DNA from: Adiantum capillus-veneris
Taxonomy: Eukaryota; Streptophyta; Polypodiopsida; Polypodiales; Pteridaceae
DNA: 64,000 nt
NCBI GenBank assembly: GCA_014529385.2
Contig: CM043965.1
Location: 60,659,433 to 60,723,432, forward strand
Reading direction: 5' to 3'
The notes beneath the pieces were generated by a model. That model did no database searches. It saw only the letters and a program-made list of their open reading frames with translations, and was not told where the DNA came from. Numbering within the stretch: the stretch's first letter is position 1; the number at the start of each line of letters is the position of its first letter. Below, piece after piece: positions 1 through 11,490 of this stretch. The position numbers and the translations under genes were made by a program.

Positions 1-519
1 ATAGCTAACATTAGAAGAACTCAGCATCAAATTTGGGCATGTTTTAGTGTATCAAATGGGAGTACTACTTACTAAATAGCAAACTCAAATTTTAGATATT
101 AAAGTGATAGGATTTTTTGCTCAAATTAGAAAAGATTATATTGAGCTTCAGTAAAGCTTCTCCACAATACTCTCTCACTCTGTCTTAGTGAGATATCAAG
201 CCCACTCATGGTATGCCTAGATGACTTCTTACCTACATTTATCATTAGCATGAGGTACCAAGATCATTGCCAGTGGAACTATAGCTGGACTACTTCATTG
301 ATATAATCTGCTTACTTCGAGTAATGGTCGCTTATCTTGCCAACCCAGATGGCAATTTCACATTGACTATTAGTCCTTATTATGTTTTTGTATTTCTTGT
401 TTATGTTTTGTAGACCTTATCATCATTTTGAGTAGTGAAGAAGTGCTTCCAACCTTCATTTCCATTGTGTGCTCTCTTAGTTGTTTGTGTGTGTATGTGT
501 GTGTTTTGTTATTGTTATT

Positions 520-840
520 CTATTAATACATATACACAAAAGAACATAACGTTCAAAAGACAACTGGCTTTAGATAATTAGACAAAGATTGTAAAAAAAT
601 AACTTTTAAATTTATTTTTGTATAATATAATAAGAATGAGGAATCATTCCAATGATCCTATACAAAAAAAAAGAGTTGTGGAAGTCATTCAAGTTGAATC
701 GGTAAGATTCTTCAAAGTCGGACAACAACAAAGTCAAAAAAATCTTGAGTAAAGATAGAATTCTCACCTGCATCCATATAAACAAAACAACAGATTTGTT
801 AGCCTTGAATACATATTACAGGTGTCAAAAAACATATGAA
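520..840. repeat. Diverged direct repeat, copy 1 (partner 4515-4828)
   Basis: Both copies start near a GT-rich run and share ACACAAAAGAACATAAC. Both then carry the block CACCTGCATCCATATAAAC (ACCTGCATCCATATAAAC in copy 2) followed by AACAGATTTGTTAGC. Many substitutions and small indels separate them, so the duplication is old. I see no open frame in it. It could be two insertions of an unrecognised non-coding element, or one old segmental duplication. Confidence 0.7.
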
Positions 841-1559
841 TTGTTATCCTTGTCCTACTTGAATTTCTTGATATGAACTATCCATAATTTAAAGTTCCTA
901 ATATTGCAAGGTGTCCCTCCAAAGGTAAGTGGTTCAATAATTAAACTCTATTTTTTATTCCCAGTTAAGCCATTCTTGCAACAAAAATCAAAAGGCCATG
1001 ACCCCTTCTAATTCAAGTGTCATTAGTAGTTTGTTTTTTATCAAATTTTTGTTTTACATAACCTAATCAAATCAAACAGTTAACTAAAAAATGCTTTTGT
1101 TTTATTTAATTATATATCATACTCTTATCTAATGCTTTTAATTTTGAAAGCTTGTAGTGATTTTCATATTATCCAAAGAACAGTATTTCTTTTCTCCAAA
1201 GTAGTCCATAAACGTTCCATACCCTCACAAGTCGACTAACACTATCGCTGTTTAGGGCTAAGCAACCTTCATCCCTTTATCTAAAGATCATGCATGCCTC
1301 AAATTTAAGAGTCAACAACTTACCAATGTGTACTATTATATTACAATTACGTTTTGATGTAAATTTTTCAACTCAAGAGCCAAGTAAATCACCTTAAGAT
1401 ATCAACAAGGTATAATTTCAAGTTTATAAACAAAATTACGTTCTGATGTAAATTTTTAGCAGTTTTCTATATTAAGCCATCAGGTGACCGTAGCTACCCT
1501 GGTGCAAGTGCATAGCCGTAGTCAATACTATTTTGCTAAACGAATGTTTTAAGCTAGAT
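841..1559. other. AT-rich stretch, nothing recognised
   Basis: No long open frame on either strand, no terminal repeats and no RNA gene that I can recognise. Confidence 0.5.
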
Positions 1560-3055
1560 CGAGCTAGCCAAATTCAATGAGAGCGAAACAAGCTCAATAT
1601 CATAGTTTAGTTTAGTTAACATTAGACCAATTCACAATACGGCAATCACTACCAAGTCTGCCAGATATAAATGAGTGGTTTGATTCAAGATGCAATATAT
1701 TGATGCAACAGGGTCATAGACCACCCAACAAAAAAATGATCATAACCATTCAGTGAGGCGAAGGTAAGATAACCTAGCATGCGTTAACAAATTATGGCAG
1801 ACTAATCCAACAAAACCATAAAGTCTAATGCAAGCTAGTTAAAAGGCATCCCAATTCAAGAGCGGTAAGATCTCAAGCAATTTCCTATTCCTATACTCTA
1901 TTCATGCTCATGACAAAAATCTTCTAGTTTTTAATAGAACATTCTCATTTTCAAAAATCGGCCCAATAATGGAATCATTAGTAGGTAGATATAAAGATGC
2001 AAAAGCCACAATGAGATCAAGCCAGGCTCAACATTACATATTTTTATAGAGCAGTAGCAAACCAACAAGTACCCCACCAAAAGAATGGAATCCAGCCAGT
2101 CAACTTTAATGAGTCTCATCATTAATACATGCTTTATCGTAAAAAACATTATGACCAATAGGATCACAGAATAGGATGCAACCGACCAAGCTCAAGTATA
2201 CCAAAGAAAAGAGAGTTGAAGAAGAGTCCATTTCACTTTATGAGTGAAGCAAAAATGTTCATTAGTCATCAAGTATGAATTCCAATAGCAGTAATGTTTT
2301 TCAACCAGCTCCAAGTTAAGGCTAACAATGTAATGTTATAACAAAGAAAGCTCAAATACAATGAGAGCCAGGCAAGCTCAATAGCATAGTTTAGTTTAGA
2401 TTAGATCAATTCACAACAAGGCATCGTCCACTAAAAAGTCAGCCAAATCTAAATTAGCGGTTTGCTTGAAGATGCAAAACATTTTTACACCACTATAAGG
2501 AACATCCTCATAAATTACCTAGCAAAAATAAGTGATGAGAACAATTCAGTGAGGCCAAGGTAAGGTGACCCAACATGTGTAAATTGAGCAAAACCATTAA
2601 GTCTAATGCAAGCCAGTTAAAAGGCAAACCCAATACAGGAGCAGTAAGGGCTCATGCAATCTCTTATTCCTATATGCATAGTACTCTTTTCATGCCCAGG
2701 ACATAATTCTTCTAGTTTTTAATAGAACATTCTCATTTTTGGAAGTCAGTCGAATGATGGAATCATTAGCATGCAAATCTGTAGATGCAAACAAAACCAA
2801 AATAAGATCAAACCAGGCTCAACATTACATATTTTTTCTTAGCAGTACCATATTAGCAAGTAACCCACCTAAAGAATGGAATCCAACCAGTCAGCTTTGA
2901 TGAGTCTCAACATTGCCATATGCTTTATCAAAAGATATTATGACCTAGTACGATCACAGGATAGAATGCAACCAACCATGTTATGTACGGTAAGTTCAAG
3001 TATACCAAAGAAAGAGAGCTGAAGAAGAGTCCTTTTCCACTTTATACGTGAAGCA
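1560..3055. repeat. Diverged tandem duplication, period about 785 bp
   Basis: Unit 1 (about 1560-2262) and unit 2 (about 2345-3055) share an ordered series of blocks. Examples are CAATGAGAGC at 1575 and 2359, TTCTAGTTTTTAATAGAACA, AGGCTCAACATTACATATTT, GAATGGAATCCA and CAAGTATACCAAAGAAA. Spacing between matching blocks stays close to 785 bp. Substitutions and indels are frequent, so the event is old. Short open frames inside it do not line up between units, which argues against coding function. Confidence 0.75.
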
Positions 3056-4514
3056 AACAAGGAGCAACACTCACATCCATATTCACAAACATTTTTCAAG
3101 GCAAAGTTGACAGAGTTGCACCATAGTAAGCACATCGATCAGTATTCGCAAGGCTAAGTCTTCAGACCTCTTGTTTACAGTAATTTCTCTCAAGGAAAAA
3201 TCATATTTGAGCAAAATTTGGAGAACCTTTTATTTTTGAACTTGTCACGGCCCGGATCATCAAGACCCATACTAGGCCAATGATTCTACCAAATTTGAAA
3301 GTGCGGTTGTCTTCCTTATCAAAATAAATTTACCCATAACATAGTAAACTGTTGATAATGCCACGATCAATGACAGTACAACTTACGGCATGTATGCCCA
3401 TCAAATTGCTAGTGATGATTTTTCTAAAATACAAACAATCAAAAACCAAAGAGCCGGTAGTTATTGTAAAAAGTATAACCAGTGAGTATCGGAACCTGTG
3501 ATGAGGTAGAGTTGTCAGCAAATTCTGTACTACAACAAAGTGCTATCACCACAACAAAACCCACCTCTCCTATGCATATTCTCTCAATAGTGCAAACACG
3601 GCATACAAAACATCACTCAATGACACCCTTTTTTTTTCCTCATGATGCAGGTTTTAATCCATTACAAAAGAACACGATAACCACACTCCCTTTCAGAATA
3701 TTAAATGAAAGTAGACAGAATCATAAAGGCTAAGTGAGGGTATAAGCAAACCCTCACCTGTTTAAATGGTAGCAGCCTTAGGATGGAATCCAGTTAGGCG
3801 CCACAAAGAGATCAGTCAGAGCCAGCTACAATCTCCACATAATCCAAGACTGCAAGAGTCGAGAGTCTTCATTCTTCAAAGGGCATCCCAGTAGGCAAGG
3901 CATCAAGTCGTCATAGGGGGAAGAGAGGAGAGGAGAGTGAAGACATATAGCAAGACAGGTAACAAAGTCGAAGCCTTAGTGCGAAAGCACTCGTAGAGAA
4001 TACAATGTTAGGGAGGCGCAAAAACTTTAATGACTCAATGGGCATATTTCAAAAGGAAGGTGGAGACTAAAATCCCACCATAATTAGTGTAGGACTTTTA
4101 GCTAAGAGGTAAGTTCCCACCCCATTCCCACATTAGAAAATGCATCTGATACATAGCATCGATAAATGTTGAGACTTGAGAGCAATGGGAAACTAAGAAT
4201 ATTCAACATAATGTATATTTAAAATGGACAAGACTTTGGGCAGACCAATTAAAAAAATGAGCCAAAAATGCTTAAAACCTGCATAAGGTTTTCAAGAAAA
4301 ATTTAACAGAGAAGCTGTCAAGGGGTATTAGTGACAGTAGCAAGGCACACCATCATCATATTATGTTACCAAACAATATATCCATAGTATTTATCCACAA
4401 AACTTGAGGGAAGCATAGATAAGCACTTTTCTTAAGCACTATGGGAAGTCATATCTCAGCATGTCCTTAAGTCAGACTAAGTATGGTGACAAAGTGTGTG
4501 TGTGTTGCTATTTT
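3056..4514. other. AT-rich stretch, nothing recognised
   Basis: Only short unrelated frames are open on both strands. No LTR ends, primer sites or conserved protein motifs were seen. Confidence 0.45.
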
Positions 4515-4828
4515 TAGATTTATACACAAAAGAACATAACATTTCAAAAGACAGTTGGCTTTAGACAAAGGACGATGATTAGCACAAAAACAATACAATC
4601 TTCGATTCATTTTTGGACATCATAGTAAGGATCAAGTATCGTTCTAGTGTTTTTTATATAAGATAGTCCAAAAACAACTTATTTTGAAGTAAAAGAGACC
4701 AAGTTTGATAGTGATGGACAACAACTAAGCCAAAATGATCCTAAGTAAAGATAGAGTACTAACCTGCATCCATATAAACAAGACAACAGATTTGTTAGCT
4801 TTGAATATGTATTACAAGTTTCAACGAA
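4515..4828. repeat. Diverged direct repeat, copy 2
   Basis: Matches 520-840 in the same orientation. The similarity ends where a family A LTR begins at 4829, so this repeat is the sequence into which that LTR was placed. Confidence 0.7.
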
Positions 4829-5325
4829 TGTCATAGAATATAATATCTAACTTTACCAGATAATTTTCTCATATTAAACTGCTCATTTAATACGGAAAGA
4901 TAAAAGAGGAACAAGAGTTAGGATATAGATATGTGCTTCTAGACCTATCTCAACAGAGGGACCAAAAGGAGAAATGGTTGCTTCTCAATAGGGGTCCAAA
5001 AGGAGACGCTCTACCAAAGAGCAATGTGCAATAAGTGCTTCTAGATTTACCTCAGCAAAGAATCAAGAGGAGAGATGGTTACATCTCAATAGGAGAGAGT
5101 ATACCCCACTCTCATACCAAGAGGAGAGTATACCCCACTCATGTTTTCTAACTCTCTCTCTCTCTTGCAAAATTATTGTTCATGCCAAGTTAATTAAGTA
5201 CTATGTTTATGTTGCTACCATTAATTAAGTTCACCCCCTATGTTCTCAAAGTAATCTCACAAAAATGCTAACTCTAATTCTCTTAGTTCTGCTATTCTCA
5301 AAGTTCATAGGCCATTTCCATTACA
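4829..5325 (+). mobile_element. Short family A LTR, plus orientation
   Basis: Starts TGTCATAGAAT and ends GGCCATTTCCATTACA. These resemble the ends of the other family A LTRs at 28259-29848 (TGTCATAATA...AATGTTACA) and 8181-9600. The first 70 bp, including TTTTCTCATATTAAACTG, align well. The middle is much shorter (497 bp against 1.4-1.6 kb), so this is an internally deleted or divergent member. A primer site follows after one base, which shows it is a 5' LTR in plus orientation. Confidence 0.75.
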
Positions 5326-5326
5326 T

Positions 5327-5338
5327 TGGTATCATAGC
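5327..5338 (+). promoter_or_regulatory. Primer binding site (initiator-Met tRNA type), one mismatch
   Basis: TGGTATCATAGC, one base from the plant consensus TGGTATCAGAGC. It is separated by one T from the LTR end at 5325. About 100 bp of plus-strand leader follows, whose first part mirrors the leader next to the minus-strand primer site at 8168-8179. Confidence 0.75.
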
Positions 5339-5440
5339 ATTTGGTTTCTCTTTTCTTGCTTAAGAAGTCTCTTGTAAAAAAAACTCACTTTTCTTTCGAT
5401 TAACATAAAGTTTATTCTCTCTTAAAACTTGAAATATTAC

Positions 5441-5880
5441 CTAGAGGTGTCGCTTGTGTTCGTCTAGTGAATTAGAGTAGATGATGATATCATCAAAGAA
5501 CACTCCAGTAAAGGTTGGTGAGACTTGAATAGCTTCTCCATCAAGCGTTTGAATGTGGCTGGTGCATTGGTCAAACCAAAAGGCATGAGAATGTATTCAT
5601 AAACACCAAATGCAGTGCGAAATGCGGTTTTTACAATGTCTTGATCAACTATCCTTATTTGATAATAGCCACTTCTTAGGTCAAATCTACCGAAGTAGGT
5701 CGATCCTTGTAGCTTATCAAATAGGTCTTCTACCCGTGGAACAAGAAATCTATTTTTGATAGTGATCCTGTTTAGTGCTCTATAGTCGACACCCACATAC
5801 GATATGTGTCGTCTTTCTTTTGCACTAATAACACAAGTGAGCAAAATGGAGATGAGCTAAGCCTAACCATGCTCTTCTCA
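5441..5880 (-). pseudogene. Ty3/gypsy reverse transcriptase fragment (family A)
   Basis: Minus-strand RT core. The main frame (5464-5844) shows [36 protein letters not shown] and [12 protein letters not shown]. The catalytic FFDD box is present at about 5480-5510 but in the neighbouring frame, so a frameshift lies just before it. The homology stops a few residues later (EHKRHL, about 5441), where plus-strand LTR-leader sequence takes over. A second frameshift separates this part from the region upstream of VDYRALN. The rest of RT, RNase H and integrase are missing. This is a dead fragment of a Ty3/gypsy element. Confidence 0.85.
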
Positions 5881-5881
5881 A

Positions 5882-6634
5882 CTAACTCATGCACTTGCCG
5901 CATAATCTCCTCTTGTTGAGCTTGAGAAACTCTATAAGGAGGTTTATTAGGCGGTGAACTTCCTGGAAGAAGTTCAATTGTATGGTCATCATTGTCTCGT
6001 TTAGGAGGTAGTCCACAAGGGGTGTCATCAATAAAGACATCTGGAATCCCTTAAGAAAATTGGATAACTCTAATTCCTTGTGATCATTTATATTTTCTTT
6101 TGTTAAAGCATTAGGTTCATTTTGAGAATCTTTAACAAAAATCATGTACACGGAAATAGAGCTCTTTATTGACTTATTGAAACCTTGCGTATGCACAATG
6201 GGTATGATTTTATCCATCTCCTTAGCGTCTATGTATATATTTTTTTCCTTGAACCTAAAGTAGATTCTCCTTTCAAGTAATTTAACATTGGCAACCATGC
6301 GATCTAACCGTGGTGCCCATAGGATTATATCTTCATGCTTGAGAGGAGAAATAAAGAAGTTCTCTTTGTCTACATAGCTTTGGACATACAGCCTCAGTTT
6401 TTCGATTAAGGAAGTAACTGAAGCTTCTTGCCCCTTAAAAGCACCATCTGCGGGTAGGACATCTCCCATCTCATAGGCTTGGATGCCTAGCTTGGTGGCC
6501 AACTCTGTGGATATAAATTTGTGAGTAGAACCACGGTCAAAGAGAATAAAAGCATCATGTTCTCTTACCTTTCCCCACGCATAGCATAGAGGAGATCCTT
6601 TGTGGTGAGCTTCGTCTTCTTGGATTTCGACCAA
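5882..6634 (-). pseudogene. Retropepsin and RT N-terminal spacer (family A)
   Basis: A 250-codon minus-strand frame. Near residue 30 it has FILFDRGSTHKFIS, which fits a retropepsin active-site loop; the usual D-S/T-G triad reads D-R-G here. It continues with the typical LRLYVQSYVD and later segments that lead to RT. The frame overlaps the end of the gag frame and is followed after its stop by the shifted RT frame. In an intact element it would cleave the polyprotein in the virus-like particle. The Arg in the triad and the flanking frameshifts suggest it is not functional. Confidence 0.75.
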
Positions 6635-7944
6635 GGTAGCTCAAGGAAGCTCATGGCGGATGTTCTTTTGGAGACAAGCGCGGTACGCATGCCCTTGCTC
6701 GCCGCACTTGAAACAACGGTTATCCTTGCGATACGCTCAAGCTCTTCAAGAGAGAGTTTGTTTTTGCTTTTGTAAACTCCCTTCTCCTTAGCTTTGTTGT
6801 TATTGGAATTGCCCTTAAGAGACTTTTGGACGTTGTCCTTCTCCTTGGGCTCATTGGAACCCTTGTTTTCCGTGGGCTTAAGAGCTCTCTTAGCCCCTCT
6901 TTGAAAATTGATTCGAGAAGCCACCATAGTATGGTGTCTAACCGCAGATATGGTGCGTGGCCTTTGGGAGTTGACATACTCCGCCATTTCTTCAGTTAAG
7001 CCAGCATAAAATTGTTGTTTTTGCTCTCCAAAATCCATCTTTTTAAAGACAGTGGTTTTGAGATGTAAGTCCCAAAACTTGTCTACATATTTATGAATGG
7101 ATTCGTAGGGAGAGAACTTCAAGCTTCACCATTCGGTGAGTACTTTGTCTTTGGCATCGGTGGCCAAAAACTGCTTCATAATGGAAGCTCTTAAAGCTTT
7201 CCATGTTCGTGGAGCTTCATCGTTTGCCCGTAGGCTAGACCACCAATGCCTAGCGAACTTTTGAAAATGCATAGCTACATGGCGTAGCTTAGAGGACTCC
7301 GTGAAGCCCTCATCTCCAAACGCCGCATCGAATTGTTGGATGAAAGGCAAGACTTTGTCCGTAGCACCAAAGGTGCCATCATAGATAAGGAAAGAGATGC
7401 TCTTTCCTCCCTCTTTGAACTTTTTCAGCTTGGACGACCTCTTCCACGCGGCATAGGATTTCCTCTGGCCTCTTCTTTTTGATGGTTCAGAAGTTGCACC
7501 ATCGCTTTCTTCAGAAGATAAAGAATTTGAGAAAGATGGAGAAGAGGGTGACCGCCTTTTTCTTGCCTTGGTCCTCCTTGTCTGCACCATCACTTTCTTC
7601 ATAAGAGGAAGAGAATGAAGAAGATGGAGAAGAGGGTGACCTCTCTCTCGCCTTTTTCTTCTCTTGCTTTTTGTCATCCCTCTTTGAATTATAGTGTGGA
7701 GAAGTGTGCGATGATCTTCCGGTTTAGGAGGTGATGGAGAGCGTTTTGCCCGCCATCTTCGTGGAGCCATCTCCGTCGAGGTGACAGGAGACTCACTTCT
7801 TTCTCGTTCCTTCGGTGGGGACTCGAGTTCTCCTTTGAGAAGGAGATGCATCATCAAGAAGCAAATTTTTGAGCCCTTCGTATGCATCCTCTTCTTCCCA
7901 AATTGGAGAGAGGGTTTTTTAACACCAAAACAACACCGGGTCAT
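6565..7944 (-). pseudogene. Ty3/gypsy gag relic (family A)
   Basis: One minus-strand frame runs from 7944 to about 6565 with a single in-frame stop at about 7126. The N-terminal third is basic and rich in Lys, Arg and Ser. The capsid-like part has FIQQFDAAFGDEGF, ARHWWSSL and APRTWKALRASIMKQF, and continues past the stop with YVDKFWDLHLK and QFYAGLTEEM. A zinc knuckle C-X2-C-X4-H-X4-C (CFKCGEQGHAYRAC) sits at about 6665-6710 but in the neighbouring frame, so a frameshift lies before it. The capsid part resembles E2 gag at 32200-32600. Primer site and 5' LTR lie just upstream at 8168-9600. Confidence 0.85.
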
Positions 7945-8167
7945 GTCAAGCTTCTAATAGCTCAATAGTGGTTAAGCCATAGGCAAGCCCCATAGGACTC
8001 CACTCTTAAGACCATAGCTACGGTGATGCCCCATCATCTACACGAAAACAGGTGCACTGCAAGGCTGAAAAATCCCTATTCTACTTACTCAATTGCAATT
8101 AATAATACCAACCATTCATAGCTAGCTTGAGGACCTCCCTTCTTGAGCAAGAAAAGAGAAACCTTGT
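7945..8167 (-). other. Leader between primer site and gag (family A)
   Basis: About 220 bp of untranslated leader of the minus-strand element. Its first part (AAGAAAAGAGAAACC, read on plus) is the inverted counterpart of the short leader at 5339-5370, which confirms that the two LTRs belong to one family. Confidence 0.55.
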
Positions 8168-8179
8168 GCTCTGATACCA
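8168..8179 (-). promoter_or_regulatory. Primer binding site for initiator-Met tRNA
   Basis: Minus strand reads TGGTATCAGAGC, the exact plant consensus complementary to the 3' end of initiator-Met tRNA, one base from the LTR end at 8181. Confidence 0.9.
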
Positions 8180-8180
8180 A

Positions 8181-9600
8181 TGTAACATTTAATGGCCTAG
8201 TAACTTGTGTGTAGCGGAAAATAACATGAACATAGTCAACCTTTCATTAGAATAGATTCCTAATGAGCATAACAAGAGTGCTTTGGTGGAGAGAGCAACA
8301 AAAAGCATAAAACCTAGTTAGATAGGCATGAACAATACTTCAAAAGAGAGGGAAATTAAGCTATTGACAACAATTGAGGACTGGATTTACATGGAGCCGG
8401 TCCCCCCTCCAAAAGGCTTTGTATTATAGGTTTCCCCCATCCAGGGAGACACTTTACAATACAATTCTTTGTGTTCCTTCAATAACTAGCTAGTGCAATG
8501 AAGATGGAAACTTCAAGCACTAAGCAAACACTTATAAAACACAACATCAATTCCCTCACGATCTCAGACCCAAGACCTCACACACCTTCAAAGATGGTGA
8601 GAGCTAGCGGGGTATGAGAGTAGATTGAGAGGAAGGAGTAGTCTTACGAGAAAGATGTATATCTCCTCACATAATCACTCATATTAGCATAGCATAGCTT
8701 AGTAATTAGCATGGTAGAGGAGTTGAGCATACATTGAAGCTTGGCTCTTGGTTGGATTTGCATAGAGAGTCTTCTTGCTTCACAGATGAGCTTGTGTTAG
8801 TGTGTAAGTGATAATTCCTTTACAAATCAATCGCAATAGGAATTAAGAGGCATAAGTGAAAACCTTGTGACATGTGTCCCCCTTTTCCCTTTTGTGAGAG
8901 CTTTATGTAATTAAATAATGCAACTAAACTCTTATTGGACCCCTTTGTCTTCTGGCCAATAGGAATCAGGCAAGCCATTGGGCTGTTGAATGCTCATTGG
9001 ACCCCTTGGGAGACTGTCCAATAGTCTTCTAGAGAGCTTATTTCTTATTGGTTCTTTTATCAAGTGATTTTAAATGAATTAAACTAAAAGTACTCTAGCC
9101 TAATTCTCATTGGTCCACCTCTATGGCAATCCAATAGGATTTGAGTGCACCTTGGGGACAGCTGGGCTAGAGAGCTGACATGTGTCCCTTATTCCCTTTG
9201 TGTAAAGGGGTTTGCATGAGTGTGTGTGTGTGTGTGTTTCTCTCTCATCCCATACTAAAAGGGCTCGCCCCCATCAATCTAGGACCACTTGAAGACTTTT
9301 TGTACTCACAAAGCATCCAATTCCACTAAGCTTGACCATTTGGACTTGCCTTTGAATTTTGGAACCTTAGCATTTTGGAAGTCTTAATGGGCTGAACCCT
9401 AAGGTCTTTGGAGCCCATTGTTGCACATTGCTCTTTTGCAAAGGGGCCCCCATATTTTCCCTCCATTGGATCCCTAATGCGGCCAGTCTGCCAGCTTAAC
9501 CAATATTCTAGCTTTTTCTCCCCTAGCACTTAGCCATATTAAATGATCAGTTTAACATGAGAAAATCATTTAGGAGAATTAGATATTAGTTATTATGACA
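8181..9600 (-). mobile_element. Family A 5' LTR, minus orientation, 1420 bp
   Basis: On the minus strand it begins TGTCATAATAAC at 9600 and ends AAATGTTACA at 8181, directly before the primer site. It aligns along much of its length with the solo LTR at 28259-29848, roughly 85-90% over stretches I compared. A GT run lies near 9219. The sequence right after 9600 continues a dispersed repeat whose second copy (13355 onward) is uninterrupted, so the LTR end marks the insertion point. No matching target duplication was found at the other end because the element is truncated. Confidence 0.88.
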
Positions 9601-10135
9601 ACATGGCCTCCTTCCCTTACAAGCTCCCCTCCGTGTTCCGGAGCTTCTCGGTTCCCTTGCTTCTGCAACGTGCCCTTTTTTAATATTGCTTTGCAAGTGG
9701 GAGCTTTCTCAGCAGGGCTTCCATCCACGGCCGCCCTCCCTTCGCTTCACGCATACATATTCCTTGCTCTCCCAGCCGACGGCAGCCCAAGTGCAAGCCC
9801 ATCTCTCGTGCAAACTTCGTAAAAGTTTATTTTCTAAAGCCATTTTCTTTTTAAAAAAACCCAACCAAGGGTGGGCTCCCACCAAGTGATGGTTATAGGC
9901 CTAGGTTTTACAGCTATGGAGCCAATCTTCTCGAGTATGCATTGGACAAGGACCTTTGATATACATCACCATTAGAGATGGCAATTCCGAATATCCATAG
10001 CAGGACGATAACACCAAAGGCATACATCAAAAATTGGCGTTGCCTAGCACTGTACAAGTAGCACACTCAAAAGTGGAAAATGCGAGCACACCATATATAC
10101 ATGGGCTGGTAAACTTCGAGCCAAAAAACTCCTAT
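9601..10135 (+). repeat. Dispersed repeat R1, copy 1
   Basis: Aligns with 13358-14033 from ACATGGCCTCCTT through AAAAAACTCCTATCA. Shared blocks include GTTCCGGAGCTTCTCGG, TTTCTCAGCAGGGCTTCCAT, CTTCGTAAAAGTTTATT and CAAAAATTGGCGTTGCC. Copy 2 carries an extra internal 131-bp tandem repeat. Open frames run through the GC-rich half but show no recognisable protein and are not conserved between copies. Confidence 0.8.
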
Positions 10136-10367
10136 CATAGTTTGCCAGCTCCCCTAGCCTGCTAGAGCATTCATGCTCAGCAGTAACACTAGTAGATGCT
10201 CATTCCACTTGGATCCCACACAAAAACACTTGGCATTCCATGCATCAAAAGCTTAATCAAGCTTCCACCTGGCTCCCAAAGAAAACCTGTGGAGATGACA
10301 TACACCAACCTTGCACCAAAAAACCATCAATTACTTTTCCATAGACCTGCATGTGCATCATAAAATT
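10136..10367. other. Spacer, nothing recognised
   Basis: No convincing frame or repeat. Confidence 0.4.
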
Positions 10368-11490
10368 TCATTCTTTGATATCCCCTACACAAAAAGCTAT
10401 ATTCGGGTCAACATAGGGCATATGGTACTCAAAAGCCTTGGAAACATTTGTAGCATCACTATGAGTAACAAAAGTAATCCTCAAAAGGCATTGAAAAGCA
10501 TACATTCCTGCAAAGTGGCATATAACGCCCTTAAAACACGTTGGAGGCAAGCATCATCTTTCTTTGAAGCACCCGTAATTTTCTCAAGAGGCATTTCTTC
10601 ATCAAGAAGACGATCAAAAAACTCACAAGTTACTTTTCCCCAACATGCAAGTATCAAAGGAAGAAGAGATGGATACACCATCACTTGCTTCAAGCATGAG
10701 ACTATCAAAAAAACCAATATCATCAACTACACCATCAAACAAACCCTCAACCTGTACCACTTCTTCACATACACTTTCATCATCACAAAAACTCATAACC
10801 TCTTCAACTGAAGCATTCTCACTCTTCTCTGCCAATGGTTGCACATACTCCTCATGGGAGACAAGGCATAACTCGCATGTCATTTCCACCTGATGATAGG
10901 TCACAAGTGCTCTCTGTCTCACTATCACTCACTACAAACTCGGCTTCGACTTCCAAGGCTCTCAAACTTTGATGAATTGCCTCCTTGTCTTTAAGCTCGG
11001 GAAGGACAAAAGATCTTAACTTGTCATCAAAGCTTTCCCCACCATCACTATATGAAGATGTTTCTTCATCGCTCTCATAACCCTCACCATCAGGTGTAAC
11101 CATTCCATTATGCATATCAAAACCAAACCCATCATGGGACAAGCATACCAGAGATGCCGAGCTTTCAAAGCTCTCCCATTACTGTGCTTGAAGTTCTCTC
11201 CAGGACTCAATGAGTTAACCATTCTCAATGGTACAAAACAACTATGGAGGATCATAGAAAGCTAGAAAAAGAGCCCTTTTCATGCTTTGTCAACTCGATT
11301 GTTCTTCCTCGGACAGCATGGAATAAAGGTAGCATGCATCATAAAGAAGCCCTTGCCATGCATAATCAGCTTGCGACTCGTCATCATAAAGCTCCAATTG
11401 AGCAAACTCGTACTCCACATGGCAAAACCATGCCACAATATCTTCATGTTGGGCACCTATGAAGAACCTGCTTGTAGCCATATCCATATT
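10368..11490 (-). pseudogene. Decayed gag-like retroelement frame, minus strand
   Basis: Several minus-strand frames in three phases make one coherent protein-like stretch. The N-terminal piece (11290-11487) has EDIVAWFCHVEYEFAQL, then DDESQADYAWQGLLYDA and a Tyr-rich end. This matches the pattern of a retrotransposon gag capsid (W..VE..F...L......A...L...A...Y). Next comes a very acidic Ser/Asp/Glu stretch (10852-11142), then CELC followed by H and more acidic sequence (10623-10928), then a Cys-containing tail to 10368. At least three frameshifts or stops break it. I read it as a dead gag relic from a family not otherwise seen here; the acidic linker is not typical, so a decayed host gene cannot be excluded. 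Confidence 0.45.
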
